64,000 bases of DNA, from NCBI GenBank assembly GCA_934446465.1, contig CAKSEF010000002.1:1-64000 (forward strand), given 5' to 3'. A program made the position numbers and the translations under genes. This stretch comes from an uncultured Oscillospiraceae bacterium. Its GTDB lineage: Bacteria > Bacillota > Clostridia > Oscillospirales > JAAYXM01. Shown here in pieces: positions 62,165 through 64,000 of this stretch (position 1 is the first letter of the stretch; every line of letters begins with the position of its first letter). The notes beneath the pieces are model-generated. The model did not search any database and was not told where the DNA came from. It worked only from the letters and a program-made list of their open reading frames with translations.

Positions 62165-64000
62165 ATGAGAAAAATTTTATCTTTGGTTCTCGTATTCGCG
62201 ATGGCTGTATCGCTTTTTGCAAACGTCCAGTTTGCATTCGGGGCAGATACACTGACATACAGCTTCAAAATCGAGAGCGGGACCAAAATCGAATCCGTAA
62301 AGGGAGTTGCGGATTTCGATACATATGAGTCTACGGGCAGAAATTGGAAGTTCTGTTCCATGAATGACTCACTCAGAGAAAAGTATAACGGAAATTACGC
62401 ATTTGCACGAACGATGACATACGGGCTGCAAATACAGTCGGAGGGGAACGAATGGCTTTCGCTTGCCGTCAAAATTCCGACCGCGGGAACATATTCCGTC
62501 GAATACAAATATTCAACCGTTTCGTGGGGCAAAACAGGGGATATCTTCCTTTCGCCTATGGAAGCGGGAATAGAAAAATCACGGAACGGGGAGTATAAGC
62601 TCGGTTCGGTAAGCTACGCCGGAGGCGGGGAAATTAACTCATCGGATTTGGGCACAATAACGGTGGGATCGGATAACTCCGAGTATATACTCACGTTTGT
62701 ATCAACGGGAAATACACAGCTTCCGTCCGAAATAGTTCTCAAACCCGTATCAGATGACCCCATAACCGAAAAATACGATTTTAAGAAATATAAATCGAGC
62801 TACTATGTCCCCGAAATAAAGTATGAGGACACAGACAACACGTGGGAATACCACTCGTGCGAAAGCTCACTTTGGGATTCCTACAATACCTCGAAAAACT
62901 TCATCAGAAATCCCGCGGGTCTCGGCTACGGAATACAGGTACAGTCCGGTTATGTCGGGCAGTATCTCGCGCTGAAGCTGAAGGTTCGGAAGGCGGGAAA
63001 TTATAACGTCAAGTTCACATATGCGAAGGCTTCGCTCGGCGGAGAGGCAGATGTATTCATAGCTCCGATTGCGGAAACCGACATAACAAATGAAAAATAT
63101 AAGGTCGGAAGCGTTTCGTTCTACAACGAAACTCAGCAGAATCTGAATGAGAAAAAGCTTAAATCGCTGAATATAACATCAGCGGGCGAGTATGTTGTAA
63201 CCTTCCTTGTAACAGGCAAGAATAAGAGCTGCAATATGTACCTTACGGGGCTTGAATTCAATCCGAATGAAGCTGCGCTTGAATCCGTAACACTTACTGC
63301 GGAGAAGACAAGAATCAAAGTCGGAGAAGAAACGAAAACAACGCTTTCCGGAAAGTTGTCCGACGGCGCCGAAGATGACCTCTCGGCGGCGGATGTGGTA
63401 TATGAAAGCAGCAACGAGGAGATTGCAAAGGTTGATGCCGACGGAAAAATTACCGCTATGGGTGCGGGAACGGCAAAGATAACGGCGCGCGTAACGCTTT
63501 TGGGAATAACAAAGGAATCAAGCTGTCTTATAAGGGTGGAGACAGACGAAAATCCCCCGTATACAGGCGTTTCCGTATTGTATGACCTAAAGCTCGGAGC
63601 GGGGAAGTATGAAGACAGCGATATGCGTCCGATAAAATACGCGGACACGGACGGTGTCTGGGAATTCGGCGGATATGACGAGAGCATGATTCCCGCAGAC
63701 GCGCCGAAACCCGGAATTTATATAAGAAATAACCTCGCTTACGGCGTCCAGGTGCAGAGCAACCGTGAAAAAAATTGGTTTGCGGTAAAAGTCAATGTCT
63801 CCGATGTCGGACGTACAAAATTCGTACTCGATTACTCGGTATATAAGTACGGCGGAATCGGGAATATATACTTTGTCCCCGCGTCTTACGGCAAAGAGCA
63901 TTGGCGCAGTGATGCTTTTAAGCTCGGAGAGGTGAATTTCTATGAAGATGTTTCGTCTCCGGCAGTTAAAAAAACAGAATATGACCTGACGATAGAAAGT
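62165..64000 (+). CDS. secreted modular surface protein, 3' end beyond window
   Basis: An ATG at 62165 behind AAAGGAG opens a frame that stays open for 612 codons to the window edge. A signal peptide (LSLVLVFAMAVSLFANVQFA) is followed by three modules of the repeated family: about 26-197 (MTYGLQIQSEGNEWLSLAVK), 201-369 (GYGIQVQSGYVGQYLALKLK) and 469-612 (LAYGVQVQSNREKNWFAVKV). A Big_2-like domain lies at 372-458 (EIAKVDADGKITAMGAGTAK). It is a tandem paralog of the preceding gene. Whether it ends in an enzyme or an SLH anchor cannot be seen. Confidence 0.85.
   Translation, partial: MRKILSLVLVFAMAVSLFANVQFAFGADTLTYSFKIESGTKIESVKGVADFDTYESTGRNWKFCSMNDSLREKYNGNYAFARTMTYGLQIQSEGNEWLSLAVKIPTAGTYSVEYKYSTVSWGKTGDIFLSPMEAGIEKSRNGEYKLGSVSYAGGGEINSSDLGTITVGSDNSEYILTFVSTGNTQLPSEIVLKPVSDDPITEKYDFKKYKSSYYVPEIKYEDTDNTWEYHSCESSLWDSYNTSKNFIRNPAGLGYGIQVQSGYVGQYLALKLKVRKAGNYNVKFTYAKASLGGEADVFIAPIAETDITNEKYKVGSVSFYNETQQNLNEKKLKSLNITSAGEYVVTFLVTGKNKSCNMYLTGLEFNPNEAALESVTLTAEKTRIKVGEETKTTLSGKLSDGAEDDLSAADVVYESSNEEIAKVDADGKITAMGAGTAKITARVTLLGITKESSCLIRVETDENPPYTGVSVLYDLKLGAGKYEDSDMRPIKYADTDGVWEFGGYDESMIPADAPKPGIYIRNNLAYGVQVQSNREKNWFAVKVNVSDVGRTKFVLDYSVYKYGGIGNIYFVPASYGKEHWRSDAFKLGEVNFYEDVSSPAVKKTEYDLTIES

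Noticed and set aside
1..64000. tRNA, rRNA or CRISPR features
   Set aside because: I looked through the gaps for cloverleaf arms, rRNA strings and spaced direct repeats and found none I could support.

Overview
The window reads as chromosomal DNA of a Gram-positive anaerobe of the Bacillota, most likely class Clostridia. The support is the gene content and order (recA-recX-rimO-pgsA-cysS, a YqhQ-like DUF1385 gene next to prmC, rex, tsaE-tsaB and rimI-tsaD pairs, a glmS ribozyme), frequent TTG and GTG starts with strong GGAGG sites, S-layer homology (SLH) anchored surface proteins and a SpoIIQ-like M23 protein. I cannot name the species. I saw no tRNA, rRNA or CRISPR array.

Region 1 (about 1-23,000) is an accessory polysaccharide-utilisation region full of decay. 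Intact genes are an AraC regulator, a creatininase-family amidohydrolase, a 621-aa secreted protein, a GH20-type hexosaminidase, a 2364-aa SLH-anchored heparinase II/III-type lyase, a sugar isomerase/epimerase, a Gfo/Idh/MocA oxidoreductase, a GNAT-like acyltransferase and a GDSL esterase. Between them lie broken copies of a second GH20-like gene, a second creatininase, a YaiI/YqxD gene, an ABC solute-binding protein, an integrative-element integrase and a probable group II intron piece. A 665-bp tract is identical between the 621-aa and 2364-aa genes, and three promoters share one upstream element.

Region 2 (23,013-31,677) holds ychF, a SpoIIQ-like M23 protein, and a compact seven-gene phage-derived cassette with intact terminase large subunit, tail-hub-like and portal genes. 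It has no recognisable capsid, protease, integrase or lysis gene and is closed by terminators. It is the best candidate for an undescribed system.

Region 3 (31,694-55,878) is dense housekeeping: t6A synthesis (tsaE, tsaB, tsaD), rpiB, proB, a membrane-anchored deacetylase, glmS behind its ribozyme, a lipoprotein plus two-component system, DUF1385, prmC, recA, recX, rimO, pgsA, cysS, polA, rimI, and an isocitrate dehydrogenase-like gene followed by the redox regulator rex and an SLH protein. An AT-rich gap before the dehydrogenase carries clustered DnaA boxes.

Region 4 (55,895-64,000) returns to accessory content: a CatB-like acetyltransferase, a flavodoxin-like reductase, an AraC regulator divergent from a second Gfo/Idh/MocA oxidoreductase, and two large secreted proteins built from a repeated module also found in region 1. 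The last runs off the window. Together regions 1 and 4 suggest capture, cutting and intracellular conversion of an acetamido or uronic-acid rich polysaccharide, with the substrate not determinable from sequence alone.
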